A DNA stretch of 8,175 nt, taken from positions 1-8,175 of the forward strand of contig CATNEU010000054.1 in the NCBI GenBank assembly GCA_950097605.1. The letters run 5' to 3'. Shown in pieces: positions 1-6,987 of this stretch. The notes under the pieces were generated by a model. The model was not told where the DNA came from and made no database searches. It saw nothing but the letters and a program-made list of their open reading frames with translations. Both the position numbers and the translations under genes were made by a program. The first letter of the stretch is position 1; every line of letters begins with the position of its first letter. Source of the stretch: an uncultured Oscillospiraceae bacterium. Its GTDB lineage: Bacteria; Bacillota; Clostridia; Oscillospirales; Ruminococcaceae.

Positions 1-1
1 G

Positions 2-1099
2 GCGCAGGACGTGCTCGAGGGCAAGCTGCGCGAGATCGTGTCCAAGCTGACCGTGGAGGAAATCTACCGCGACCGTGAGAAGTTCGCCTCCAAGGTGCAG
101 GAAGTCGCGGCGATTGACCTCTCGGAGATGGGGCTCGAGATCAAGGTCTTCACCATCCGGGACATCGCGGACCGCAACGGCTACCTGGACGCACTGGGCG
201 AGGAGAAAATCGCACAGGTCAAAAAGGATGCAAACATCGCCAAGGCCGAAGCGCAGAAGGAATCCGACATCAAGACGGCCGAGGCTGCGCGTATCGGTGA
301 AGCCGCAAAAATCGTTGCGGAAACCCAAATTGCGGAATCCCAAAAGGAAAAAGAACTCAAAGTACAGGAATACAAAAAACAGGCGGAGGCCGCCAAGGCA
401 AACGCCGACCTGGCCTATAAAATTCAGGAAAACATCACCCGCAAGGAAGTCACCGAGACCGAAATGCAGGTGGAGATTTTGCAGAAGCAAAAGGAAAAAG
501 AGCTGATTGAAGAGGCCATGCGCATCGAGATCCTGAAAAAACAAAAGGAGATCGAAATTGCGGAAAACGAGGTCAAGAAAAAAGAGCAGGAGCTCGAGGC
601 TTCGATTAAAAAACAAGCCGAAGCGGAGAAATTCCAGTTTGAAAAACGCGCGGACGCGCAGAAATACAAGGAGATCGCCGAGGCGCAGTCCAAGGCGACG
701 CTGATCGAGCTGGAGGGCAAGGCGCAGGCCGAGGCCATCCGGCTGCAGGGTATGGCGGAGGTCGACGTCATCCGCGCCAAGGGCGAGGCGGAGGCCGACG
801 TGATGAAGCAAAAGGCCGAGGCGTTTAAGCAATACAACGACGCGGCCACTACCCAGATGATTATTGAAAAGCTGCCCGAAATTGCAAAAGCAGTGGCGGA
901 GCCGCTCTCCAAGACCGAAAAGATCGTGGTGGTAGACAATTCGGGCGGAGACGGCGGCGGCCGCCGGGGCGCTTCCAAAATCTCGGGCTATGTGACCGAC
1001 ATCATTTCGCAGCTTCCCGAAACCGTAGAGGCCCTGACCGGCCACAATGTGATGGAGAAGCTGTTTGGGCGCGCGGAAAAAGACGACGAGCAGTCCTGA
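2..1099 (+). CDS. floT: Flotillin-family protein (FloT/YuaG type), 3' portion; 5' end outside window
   Basis: Membrane-scaffold protein of the SPFH/flotillin family; bacterial flotillins organise functional membrane microdomains on the cytoplasmic face. The open frame enters at base 2 with no true start, so the gene is cut by the window edge; 365 residues remain, against about 500 for B. subtilis FloT, so the N-terminal membrane anchor and most of the SPFH domain are missing. Residues 1 to about 65 look like the end of the SPFH domain (for example EMGLEIKVFTIRDIAD). Residues about 70 to 285 are a long Ala/Glu/Lys-rich coiled coil with the EA-rich repeats typical of flotillins. A Gly-rich linker (SGGDGGGRRG) and a short conserved tail (ISGYVTDIISQLPE) follow. 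An intrinsic terminator lies 36 bases after the stop, and no partner such as NfeD is visible downstream. The valine codon GTG at 11 is internal, not a start. Family assignment is firm; the FloT subtype is inferred from the long coiled coil. Confidence 0.93.
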   Translation, partial: AQDVLEGKLREIVSKLTVEEIYRDREKFASKVQEVAAIDLSEMGLEIKVFTIRDIADRNGYLDALGEEKIAQVKKDANIAKAEAQKESDIKTAEAARIGEAAKIVAETQIAESQKEKELKVQEYKKQAEAAKANADLAYKIQENITRKEVTETEMQVEILQKQKEKELIEEAMRIEILKKQKEIEIAENEVKKKEQELEASIKKQAEAEKFQFEKRADAQKYKEIAEAQSKATLIELEGKAQAEAIRLQGMAEVDVIRAKGEAEADVMKQKAEAFKQYNDAATTQMIIEKLPEIAKAVAEPLSKTEKIVVVDNSGGDGGGRRGASKISGYVTDIISQLPETVEALTGHNVMEKLFGRAEKDDEQS

Positions 1100-1134
1100 C
1101 AATCGCGGCATGGCACGATACCGGTTTCACACGC

Positions 1135-1176
1135 AAAAGGGCGGATGCAGAACATTTGCATCCGCCCTTTTCTTTT
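1135..1176 (+). terminator. Intrinsic terminator after flotillin gene
   Basis: An 11-bp perfect stem (GGGCGGATGCA at 1139-1149 with its complement at 1157-1167) has a 7-base loop. It is flanked by AAAA on the left and followed by TTTTCTTTT. It lies 36 bases after the flotillin stop codon and ends that transcript. Confidence 0.9.
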
Positions 1177-1196
1177 GCGCCGGTCCATGGTAAACT
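1168..1196 (+). promoter_or_regulatory. Possible extended -10 promoter for the acetyltransferase gene
   Basis: TGGTAAACT at 1188-1196 fits an extended -10 element (TG-N-TAWAMT). The -35 position 17 bases upstream (TTTTCT, 1168-1173) is poor and overlaps the terminator T-tract. The same ATGGTAAACTGT string appears at the putative promoter of the threonine cluster. Predicted start is near 1203, giving a leader of about 40 bases. Confidence 0.4.
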
Positions 1197-1227
1197 GTGT
1201 GCAGAACTCCCCCATTCTGCTGAAAAC

Positions 1228-1233
1228 GAGGTG
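1228..1233 (+). promoter_or_regulatory. Ribosome binding site of the acetyltransferase gene
   Basis: GAGGTG lies 9 bases before ATG 1243. It fixes the start there rather than at upstream in-frame codons, and the resulting N-terminus (MTEREKMLAG) matches the family. Confidence 0.75.
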
Positions 1234-1242
1234 CATGACCCT

Positions 1243-1818
1243 ATGACGGAACGTGAAAAAATGCTGGCCGGCCAGCCCTACGACACCCGCGACCCCGAGC
1301 TGCTCGGGATGTACCACAACGCCAAGCGGCTGCTTGACGAATACAACACCCTGCCCTCCACCGAATCGGAGCGAAAAGCGCAGATCCTATCCGAGCTGCT
1401 GGAGCACGCCGGCGAAGGCGTTTGGATCGAAAAGACCTTCTCCTGCGACTACGGCAAGCACATTTCAATTGGCAAAAACACCTTCATCAACTACAACTGC
1501 GTGTTCATCGACGACAACTGGATCCGCATCGGGGAAAACGTGCTGATCGCCCCGGCCGTGCAGATCTACACGGCGACCCACCCCGTGGACTGGCGCGTAC
1601 GCCTCGGCACCCGGCCGGATGGCTCGGCGTGCTATACCACCCACACGGCCCCTGTCACCATCGGAGACGGCGTTTGGATCGGAGGCGGCGCGGTCATCTG
1701 TCCGGGCGTGACGATTGGCGCCCACAGCGTCATCGGCGCGGGCAGTGTTGTCACCAAATCCATCCCCGCAGACAGCGTCGCCTATGGAAACCCCTGCCGC
1801 GTTGTCCGGACGCTGTAG
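1243..1818 (+). CDS. maa: Maltose/galactoside-type O-acetyltransferase (left-handed beta-helix)
   Basis: A 191-residue acetyl-CoA-dependent sugar O-acetyltransferase of the Maa/LacA/NodL group, a cytoplasmic trimer in known relatives. Residues about 1-55 form the maltose-acetyltransferase cap, opening with MTEREKMLAGQPYD and DPEL. Hexapeptide repeats follow (ISIGKNTFINYN, IRIGENVLIAPA), then the loop YTATHPVDWRVR, whose His is the catalytic base position in this family. A second block of repeats (VTIGDGVWIGGGAVICPGVTIGAHSVIGAGSVVTK, here described as positions about 139-173) leads to the usual ending GNPCRVVR. Length matches the family (about 185-200). The ATG at 1243 is chosen for its GAGGTG site. 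The gene stands alone between two terminators, so context gives no natural substrate; annotated sugar specificities in this family are often unreliable. It could equally be a galactoside or other acyl-acceptor enzyme. Confidence 0.9.
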   Translation: MTEREKMLAGQPYDTRDPELLGMYHNAKRLLDEYNTLPSTESERKAQILSELLEHAGEGVWIEKTFSCDYGKHISIGKNTFINYNCVFIDDNWIRIGENVLIAPAVQIYTATHPVDWRVRLGTRPDGSACYTTHTAPVTIGDGVWIGGGAVICPGVTIGAHSVIGAGSVVTKSIPADSVAYGNPCRVVRTL

Positions 1819-1937
1819 GCCTTGCCGGACGCTCCGGTTGGAATTGCAGAAAAAGCCGCCGCATTCCTCCCCCTTTCCGCTCCTCCTGCTGCATGAGCGG
1901 AAGCTTCGCAGCCTACAAAAAGAACGCGCCAGAATGC

Positions 1938-1981
1938 AAAAACCGTCCTGTCTATACATGCTATAGACAGGACGGTTTTTT
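1938..1981. terminator. Bidirectional intrinsic terminator between convergent genes
   Basis: A perfect 14-bp stem (CCGTCCTGTCTATA at 1943-1956 with its complement at 1962-1975) has a 5-base loop. It is flanked by AAAAA on the left and TTTTTT on the right, so it works for both the acetyltransferase (+) and the metallopeptidase (-). The rest of 1819-2016 shows no gene. Confidence 0.92.
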
Positions 1982-2016
1982 CGGTATGCCATCGTTTCCC
2001 GTGCGCAAAATGGACA

Positions 2017-3192
2017 TTATGCGTTGGCGCCGGTTAAAGCGCCGTCCCGCTTGGATCCGGCCCGCTCCTGCGCAATGCGCAGCAGCTCGCATTCGCCTTC
2101 CACCTCGCTGGGATACGGATAGGTGCGGGTATAAACGTCAAACCGTTCCCGGATCCTCCGGGCCTTCTCCATGTCCCTCTCCGCAAGCAGGGCATAGGCG
2201 TACTCCGTTCGCAAAACCGAGGGGAACTTTTGCATGGAATGCATAAATTTCCGTTGGCGTTGATCCAGCATCCCCTCCAGCTTCTCCAGGCGATTCTCTG
2301 CGATCAGCTCGCAATACATACGGTCGCAAAGCAGCAAGCCCCGATGCAGCCCGACAATGGCCGTATCCATTTGCAGCAGCTCTTCCATCAGCCGGTCCGC
2401 TTCGCGGAACGCATGCAGGTCGATCAGCCTGTTGCAGGCAAACACCCCCACCACGGCGCACATGCTGTTTTGCATGCCCTCCGGGGAGGGGACCGCAAAC
2501 CACGCCTCCGGCATATCCCGCAGGCGCGCGCCCTGCGCAAGCCGCTCGTTTACCTTCATTTGGAGCCAGAAGGCGCGCAGGGCCTCGCTGTTTTTCCCCA
2601 TCGACAGCGTGTTGTAGCCGTCGTTGTCCAGCGTCCCAAGCCGCATGGGGACACCGTTTGCCAGCGCCAAGGCAAATCCGGATAACGCCGCTGTGAACAG
2701 AAACGCCGAGAGCAGCGGAATCCCGCCGCAAAGCATGGACAAGCCCCAAAAGAGAACGCCGGAGATACCGTTTGCCAATACGCCGCCCAAGTTGTACAGC
2801 TTAAACGGCATCGTTCCATCCACCAGCTCCGGCGGACACATCAGGCATTGCCCGCCGGTCCCGGCAACCGACAGCTTCCGCAGCCGTATCTTTTCATTCT
2901 CTTTTAACCACATAAACCCGCCGATGCGGAAGGAAGAATACCGGTAGCCGGTCAGCAGCCCAAACAGCAGGTGGCCCGCCTCATGCACGATGAGCTGCAA
3001 AAAAATCGCCGCAGTGGTCACTACCACAAGGAAACCCCATTCGAGCAGAATTCCGCCCGGCATTTTTTCTAACGCGAATACAGAGATCATACGCTGCGCG
3101 ATCAGCGCGCCGCAAGCGCCTCCCAATACAAAACAAGCGATCCGGGAAACCCACTTTTGCCATCCGTTTTTCCTCTGGTTGTTTCTTTCCAT
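2017..3192 (-). CDS. Membrane M50-like zinc metallopeptidase with helical C-terminal half
   Basis: A 391-residue integral membrane protein with the zinc-protease motif HEAGH at residues 70-74, placed inside a hydrophobic segment as in site-2-protease (M50) enzymes. Predicted membrane segments are about 14-36, 50-80 (holding HEAGH) and two more within 137-180, followed by NGVPMRLGTLDNDG (179-192). That last stretch sits where M50 enzymes carry the third metal ligand (usual form NxxPxxxLDGG); here it reads LDNDG. A second conserved-looking stretch is NLGGVLANG (134-142). Residues about 200-391 are soluble, helix-rich and TPR-like in feel, probably cytoplasmic. No PDZ domain is seen. The start is ATG 3192 with AGGAGG five bases upstream. 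The gene is a single unit with its own terminator. Substrate is unknown; intramembrane cleavage of a regulator or processing of a peptide is possible. Protease class is fairly sure, activity less so because of the altered motif. Confidence 0.8.
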   Translation of the reverse strand: MERNNQRKNGWQKWVSRIACFVLGGACGALIAQRMISVFALEKMPGGILLEWGFLVVVTTAAIFLQLIVHEAGHLLFGLLTGYRYSSFRIGGFMWLKENEKIRLRKLSVAGTGGQCLMCPPELVDGTMPFKLYNLGGVLANGISGVLFWGLSMLCGGIPLLSAFLFTAALSGFALALANGVPMRLGTLDNDGYNTLSMGKNSEALRAFWLQMKVNERLAQGARLRDMPEAWFAVPSPEGMQNSMCAVVGVFACNRLIDLHAFREADRLMEELLQMDTAIVGLHRGLLLCDRMYCELIAENRLEKLEGMLDQRQRKFMHSMQKFPSVLRTEYAYALLAERDMEKARRIRERFDVYTRTYPYPSEVEGECELLRIAQERAGSKRDGALTGANA

Positions 3193-3285
3193 AGCCGCCT
3201 CCTGTCTGGATCCTCTGTTTGCAAACCGTCCAGTCTTTCCTTCTGCCGCACCTGCAAGTCCTGTTCATAAAGAATTCGTTTATAT

Positions 3286-3294
3286 TGTATACCA
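3286..3294 (-). promoter_or_regulatory. Possible extended -10 element for the metallopeptidase gene
   Basis: On the minus strand TGGTATACA fits an extended -10 (TG-N-TATAMT) in an AT-rich patch about 95 bases before the start codon. No convincing -35 lies 16-18 bases upstream. It resembles the TGGTAAACT elements elsewhere in the window. Confidence 0.35.
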
Positions 3295-3403
3295 TACCAT
3301 ACATCCGGCCGACGAGCAACCAAACCAGACAAAAGTGTGGATGCCGGACAATTGAAGGCCAAACGGCCTTTGAGTCCTCCTGTCTTCCGCGTTTGCGCAT
3401 GCG

Positions 3404-3439
3404 AAAAAGAACCGGAAGGTACAAAGCCTTCCGGTTCTT
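3404..3439 (-). terminator. Intrinsic terminator at the end of the threonine/lysine cluster
   Basis: A 13-bp stem (3407-3419 with 3427-3439) has a 7-base loop. Read on the minus strand it ends in a T-tract (complement of 3404-3408). It sits 19 bases after the lysC stop codon. The plus-strand side lacks a proper T-tract, so it acts for lysC only. Confidence 0.9.
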
Positions 3440-3458
3440 CACCATGCGGAAACAGCGC

Positions 3459-3929
3459 TTAGTGGATAAACGAATCGTGGATCGCGGTCAGCGCTTTTTC
3501 CGAGTCGGCGCGGCTGATGAGCACCGAGATTTTAATTTCGCTCGTCGAGATCATCTGTATGTTGATCTGTGCCTCGCTGAGCGCCTCGAACATTTTGGCG
3601 GCAACGCCCGGGTTGGACTGCATGCCCGCGCCGACCACCGATACTTTGGACACGTTGTCGTCGCAGGTGATCTTGTCGGCGCGGATGATCTCCTTCATGC
3701 TGTCGAGGACCTTCATGGCCTCGAGCTTGTGGTCGAGCGCAACGGTGAAGCTGATGTCCTTGGTGCCCTCGCGGCCGATGGATTGCAGGATGATATCCAC
3801 GTTGATTTTGGACTTCGCCAGAGCCGAAAACACCTTAAACGCAATGCCCGGCGCATCCGGGACGCCGATGATTGAAAGCCTTGCCACATTATTGTCACGG
3901 GCGACGCCTCTGATTAACATTTTTTCCAC
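3459..3929 (-). CDS. lysC: Aspartokinase beta chain from an internal in-frame start
   Basis: Predicted 156-residue regulatory chain identical to residues 246-401 of the full enzyme, containing only the two ACT domains. The start would be GTG (3927-3929; Val246 of the alpha chain), 7 bases after a near-perfect AAGGAGGT. ATG 3920 (Met249) is in frame but too far from that site (16 bases). In B. subtilis and C. glutamicum the same arrangement produces an alpha2beta2 enzyme, with the beta chain beginning near residue 247-250. The position and site match that precedent closely; expression here is inferred. Confidence 0.8.
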   Translation of the reverse strand: MEKMLIRGVARDNNVARLSIIGVPDAPGIAFKVFSALAKSKINVDIILQSIGREGTKDISFTVALDHKLEAMKVLDSMKEIIRADKITCDDNVSKVSVVGAGMQSNPGVAAKMFEALSEAQINIQMISTSEIKISVLISRADSEKALTAIHDSFIH

Positions 3930-4664
3930 TTTTGTTACCTCCTTGACCTTCGTGCCGGGCAGTCTCTCCAGGCTCGACAGAACTTCCATATTGACATTGT
4001 ATTTCTTCGCCATTTCCACAGAGCGGTTGTGCAGTACGTTCGCGCCGAGGGTCGCCAGCTCGAGCATCTCATCATATGTAATCTCGTCGAGCTTCTGCGC
4101 GTTCCCTACATACCGCGGGTCGGCCGTATACACGCCGTCCACATCGGTATAGATCTGGCAGAGATCCGCCTTCATGGCGGCCGCTATCGCCACGGCGGAG
4201 GTATCCGAACCGCCTCTGCCGAGCGTGGTGATGTTGTCGAAGCGGTTGACGCCCTGGAAGCCCGCCACAATCACGATTTTCTTCTGGTCCACCTCGTTTT
4301 CGAGGCGTTCGACGTTAATCTTGCGGATGCGCGCCGCGCCATGGGAGGAATCGGTCAAAAAGCCCGCCTGCCAGCCGGTGAGAGAAATCACCGGAAAACC
4401 CAGTTTTTCAATTGCCATCGCCAGCAGCGACATCGAAATCTGTTCCCCCGCGGAGAGCAGCACATCCATTTCCCGTTTGGACGGGTTCGCATTGATCTCG
4501 GCGGCCTTTTCAATAAAATCATCGGTTGTATCGCCCTGGGCGGATACAACGGCAACCACGTTGTTGCCTGCGGCATAGGTTTCGGTGATGATCCGCGCCA
4601 CATTGAAGATGCGCTCGGCGTTGGCGACGGATGTTCCACCGAATTTTTGTACGATCAAAGCCAT
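3459..4664 (-). CDS. lysC: Aspartokinase (alpha chain; lysC type)
   Basis: Phosphorylates L-aspartate with ATP, the first step to lysine, threonine and methionine. The 401 residues match the usual 400-410 of the alpha/beta class (B. subtilis LysC, C. glutamicum Ask). The amino-acid kinase domain spans about 1-240: KFGGTSV (7-13), the GRGGSDTSA substrate/nucleotide motif (149-157) and TDVDGVYTADPR (173-184). Two C-terminal ACT domains follow, at about 261-335 (SIIGVPDAPG) and 340-401 (VVGAGMQSNPGVA); these bind inhibitory lysine, and in some relatives lysine plus threonine. Start is ATG 4664, with GGAGG 10 bases upstream (4675-4679). It is the last gene of the cluster, 138 bases after thrB, and is followed by a terminator. 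An internal start makes a separate beta chain likely. Lysine feedback is family knowledge; the effector here is inferred. Confidence 0.97.
   Translation of the reverse strand: MALIVQKFGGTSVANAERIFNVARIITETYAAGNNVVAVVSAQGDTTDDFIEKAAEINANPSKREMDVLLSAGEQISMSLLAMAIEKLGFPVISLTGWQAGFLTDSSHGAARIRKINVERLENEVDQKKIVIVAGFQGVNRFDNITTLGRGGSDTSAVAIAAAMKADLCQIYTDVDGVYTADPRYVGNAQKLDEITYDEMLELATLGANVLHNRSVEMAKKYNVNMEVLSSLERLPGTKVKEVTKVEKMLIRGVARDNNVARLSIIGVPDAPGIAFKVFSALAKSKINVDIILQSIGREGTKDISFTVALDHKLEAMKVLDSMKEIIRADKITCDDNVSKVSVVGAGMQSNPGVAAKMFEALSEAQINIQMISTSEIKISVLISRADSEKALTAIHDSFIH
3937..3944 (-). promoter_or_regulatory. Internal Shine-Dalgarno for the aspartokinase beta chain
   Basis: AAGGAGGT on the minus strand, inside the lysC reading frame (it encodes part of Lys-Glu-Val). 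It sits 7 bases before an in-frame GTG and is stronger than the site of lysC itself. Its place at the kinase/ACT boundary argues against chance. Confidence 0.8.
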
Positions 4665-4695
4665 TTGTGTTAAACCTCCAATATGATTTTGCAGT

Positions 4696-4797
4696 GGGAG
4701 TCTGACCGCAGCCTCTCCCCCGCACAGCTTCGCAGAACGGGGCAGGCCTTCCGGAGGCCCCTGCTCTTTTGCATGTATCGGTTCCCCCTGCGGGGAA
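4696..4797 (-). promoter_or_regulatory. Structured thrB-lysC spacer with three hairpins
   Basis: The 138-base gap between thrB and lysC can fold into three hairpins. One at 4782-4797 (TTCCCC/GGGGAA, 4-base loop) lies just 5 bases beyond the thrB stop. One at 4739-4761 is GC-rich (GGGGC/GCCCC, or alternatively GGCCT/AGGCC). One at 4696-4719 pairs GGGAG/CTCCC with an inner CTG/CAG. None is followed by a T-tract on the minus strand, so read-through into lysC is expected. I do not recognise a lysine riboswitch or T-box core. A role in mRNA processing or differential stability is only a possibility. Confidence 0.4.
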
Positions 4798-4802
4798 ATA
4801 CG

Positions 4803-5696
4803 CTATTCAAATTGAATTGTGGTGCCCTCATTGTCGATCTCGAGCATTTGCAGCCGCCAGCCCCGAAAACCACGGTCGGCCAGCGCCTTTTCCGCTGTTT
4901 CGGCAAACTGCAGGTTTTCAGGCGGGATCATCGCAATCAGCGTGGGGCCCGCGCCGCTGATGTAGCAGGCATAGGCGCCCAAATGGTAGCACAGCTCGAA
5001 GATGTCCTCCGCGCCCTTGATCATCTGCAGACGGTAGGGCTGGTGCAACCGGTCCTGCGCCGCAATGCGCAGGTTGTGGAACGCGCCCGAATACAGCGAA
5101 ACCGACATCAGCGCCGCCCTCGAGAGGTTGTACACCCCGTCGCGGTGCGGAACCTGATCGGGCAGCACGCCGCGCGCCACGCTGGTCGGCAGCTCAAAAT
5201 CCGGGATAAACGCGGCGAATTTGATTTTGCCGCGCACGTCCTGCTTGACATAGTACACGCGCCGGTTCTCGAGCACCGCCGTCACGAGCCCGCCCAGCAG
5301 CGCGGGGGCGACGTTGTCCGGGTGCCCCTCGGTCTGCGCCGCGATGTTCACAAGCTCCCCGGTGGTCATCGGGCAGCCCAGCAGCACGTTGGCGCCGGCC
5401 AGCCCCGCGATGATGCAAGCCGAACTGGAACCCAGCCCCCGGGTCATTGGAATGTTGTTCTCCTGGACGATGCGCAGACCGCGAAACGGCTTGCCGCAGA
5501 CGTCGTAGAGGTACTTGGCGGTTTTATAGACGAGATTGCCCTCGCCAGTGGGAATTTCAACGCCGTCGGCCGAGGCGATCGAAATGCCGTCGTATTCCTC
5601 CATATGCACATGGTTATACAGGTTCAGGGCCAGGCCGAGGGAATCAAAGCCCGGCCCTACGTTTGCGCTGGTCGCAGGAACGTTTATTTTTATCAT
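4803..5696 (-). CDS. thrB: Homoserine kinase
   Basis: GHMP-superfamily kinase that phosphorylates L-homoserine at the hydroxyl with ATP, the penultimate step to threonine; cytoplasmic. The 297 residues match the family (about 290-310). Three GHMP motifs are visible: PATSANVGPGFDSLGLAL (7-24), the ATP-binding glycine/serine loop PMTRGLGSSSACI (83-95), and the C-terminal YISGAGPTL (245-253). EGHPDNVAPALLGG (123-136) carries the conserved homoserine/Mg-site Glu, His and Asp. ATG 5696 follows the hom stop by 36 bases, so the two are co-transcribed. The ribosome site is weak (AAGAG about 9 bases upstream), unlike the strong sites of hom and lysC, suggesting lower or coupled translation. Threonine synthase is not adjacent. 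Confidence 0.96.
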   Translation of the reverse strand: MIKINVPATSANVGPGFDSLGLALNLYNHVHMEEYDGISIASADGVEIPTGEGNLVYKTAKYLYDVCGKPFRGLRIVQENNIPMTRGLGSSSACIIAGLAGANVLLGCPMTTGELVNIAAQTEGHPDNVAPALLGGLVTAVLENRRVYYVKQDVRGKIKFAAFIPDFELPTSVARGVLPDQVPHRDGVYNLSRAALMSVSLYSGAFHNLRIAAQDRLHQPYRLQMIKGAEDIFELCYHLGAYACYISGAGPTLIAMIPPENLQFAETAEKALADRGFRGWRLQMLEIDNEGTTIQFE

Positions 5697-5732
5697 AGCT
5701 CAATACTCTTTTCTGAAAGGGTTTGCCGGCAG

Positions 5733-6977
5733 TTAACAGTCGAGAACACGGATCATCGAGAGCGCCGGCATCCCCTGCTCCGCCAGGCGCGCCGCGCCGT
5801 CAAGAATCTTTGACTCCGGCAGCGGAACGGTCACAAAGGCGAACTCATCGTCCGGCTTGTCATCCCTCGAAAGCGCCTGTATCTCGCCAAACAGCCCGCT
5901 GGCCGCGGCCCTGGCCCGCTCATTGTCCGCCGCGCGCAGGCAGATATAATAGGCGGCTTGGTCTTCCCGCCAATCCGCAACCTGGTTTTCGGCCGCATCC
6001 TCCCAGTGCAGGGACTTGCTCGGCCCCGGGTTCTTCACGGCGTCGATGATGTCGGCGACCACCGCGCTGGCAGTTGGCAGCTTGCCCGCGCCGCGCCCAT
6101 AGAACACCACGTCGCCAATCGCGTTGCCGCGTACGAGAATGCCGTTGAACACGTCCTCAATGCCTGCAAGCTGGCTGTCCGATTTGATAAACGCCGGGCC
6201 GACGGTCGCCGTGAGTTTGCCATCTTCTCTTTTTTTCGCGCGGCCGATCAGTTTGATTACGCCGCCCCAGCTCCCCGCATAGGCCACGTCTGCCGCCGTG
6301 AGCTTGGTAATGCCCTGCGTCTCCACCTGGTCGGGATACACATGCTTGCCAAACGCCAGCGAGGCGAGGATGCAGATTTTGCGGCAGGCGTCGCCGCCCT
6401 CGATATCGGCGGACGGGTCGCGCTCCGCATAGCCCAGGCGCTGCGCCTCGGCCAGCGCTTCCCCGAACTCCATGCCCTCTTTGAACATCTTGGTCAAGAT
6501 GAAGTTGGTCGTACCATTTAAAATGCCCACGATCTCGGTGAGTTCGTTTGCCGCCAGACACTGGTGCAGCGGGCGGATGATCGGAATGCCGCCGCCGACG
6601 CTCGCCTCAAACAGATATTTCACGCCGTTTTCCTGCGCGACAGCCAACAGCTCCGCGCCCTTCTGCGCAACAAGCTCCTTGTTGGAGGTCACCACGCTTT
6701 TGCCCGCACGCAACGCCTGCATCGAAAATTCATAGGCCGGATGCACGCCGCCCATGACCTCCGCCACCACCGATATCTCCGGATCGCCGACTATCTCTGA
6801 AAAGTCCTTGGTGAACCGGTCGCTGTAGGAAAGACCCGGGAACTCCCGCAGGTCCAATATGCGTTTGACCTCAATTGCTTCGCCGGCTCTCGAGAGAATG
6901 GATTGCTGGTTGTCGTGCACAACCTCCACCACGCCCGAGCCGACCACGCCGTGCCCCAATACTGCTATTTTTGCCAT
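5733..6977 (-). CDS. hom: Homoserine dehydrogenase (with C-terminal ACT domain)
   Basis: NAD(P)H-dependent reduction of aspartate semialdehyde to homoserine, the branch point away from lysine. 414 residues, as usual for the monofunctional ACT-containing type (about 410-435). The Rossmann nucleotide loop is GHGVVGSG (8-15). VTSNKELVAQKG (96-107) has the catalytic-site Lys (K100), and GILNGTTNFI (151-160) is the family signature. DIEGGDACRK (191-200) holds the Asp and Lys equivalent to the catalytic D219/K223 of the yeast enzyme. A C-terminal ACT-like domain lies at about 341-414 (YYICLRAADNERARAAASG), the usual threonine feedback region. I chose ATG 6977 over upstream codons because AGGAGGT lies 10 bases before it and MAKIAVLGHG is the typical N-terminus. 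It is the second gene of the cluster, 154 bases after the ACT-domain gene. Confidence 0.97.
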   Translation of the reverse strand: MAKIAVLGHGVVGSGVVEVVHDNQQSILSRAGEAIEVKRILDLREFPGLSYSDRFTKDFSEIVGDPEISVVAEVMGGVHPAYEFSMQALRAGKSVVTSNKELVAQKGAELLAVAQENGVKYLFEASVGGGIPIIRPLHQCLAANELTEIVGILNGTTNFILTKMFKEGMEFGEALAEAQRLGYAERDPSADIEGGDACRKICILASLAFGKHVYPDQVETQGITKLTAADVAYAGSWGGVIKLIGRAKKREDGKLTATVGPAFIKSDSQLAGIEDVFNGILVRGNAIGDVVFYGRGAGKLPTASAVVADIIDAVKNPGPSKSLHWEDAAENQVADWREDQAAYYICLRAADNERARAAASGLFGEIQALSRDDKPDDEFAFVTVPLPESKILDGAARLAEQGMPALSMIRVLDC

Positions 6978-6987
6978 GTTGACCGCT

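Noticed and set aside
424..978. 184-residue minus-strand frame inside the flotillin gene
   Set aside because: Ser/Phe-rich mirror of the Lys/Glu/Ala-rich coiled coil; a shadow frame.
1806..1835. Direct repeat CCGGACGCT at 1806-1814 and 1827-1835, at the end of the acetyltransferase gene
   Set aside because: Only 9 bases, two copies, no further structure; likely chance in GC-rich DNA.
1422..2246. 274-residue plus-strand frame running through the acetyltransferase, the terminator and the metallopeptidase end
   Set aside because: It crosses a strong bidirectional terminator and two genes with clear family motifs; no ribosome site or domain.
3355..3370. Hairpin AAGGCC/GGCCTT between the metallopeptidase promoter and the lysC terminator
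   Set aside because: Only 6 bp with no T-tract in either direction; a proper terminator lies nearby at 3404-3439.
4665..4802. Lysine riboswitch or T-box before lysC
   Set aside because: The conserved cores of either were not found, and the gap is short for an L box plus its expression platform.
4683..5813. Long open frame on the plus strand opposite thrB and the ends of hom and lysC
   Set aside because: It is antisense to well-recognised genes with conserved motifs; its Arg/His-rich product has no recognisable domain and reflects GC-rich codon bias on the other strand.
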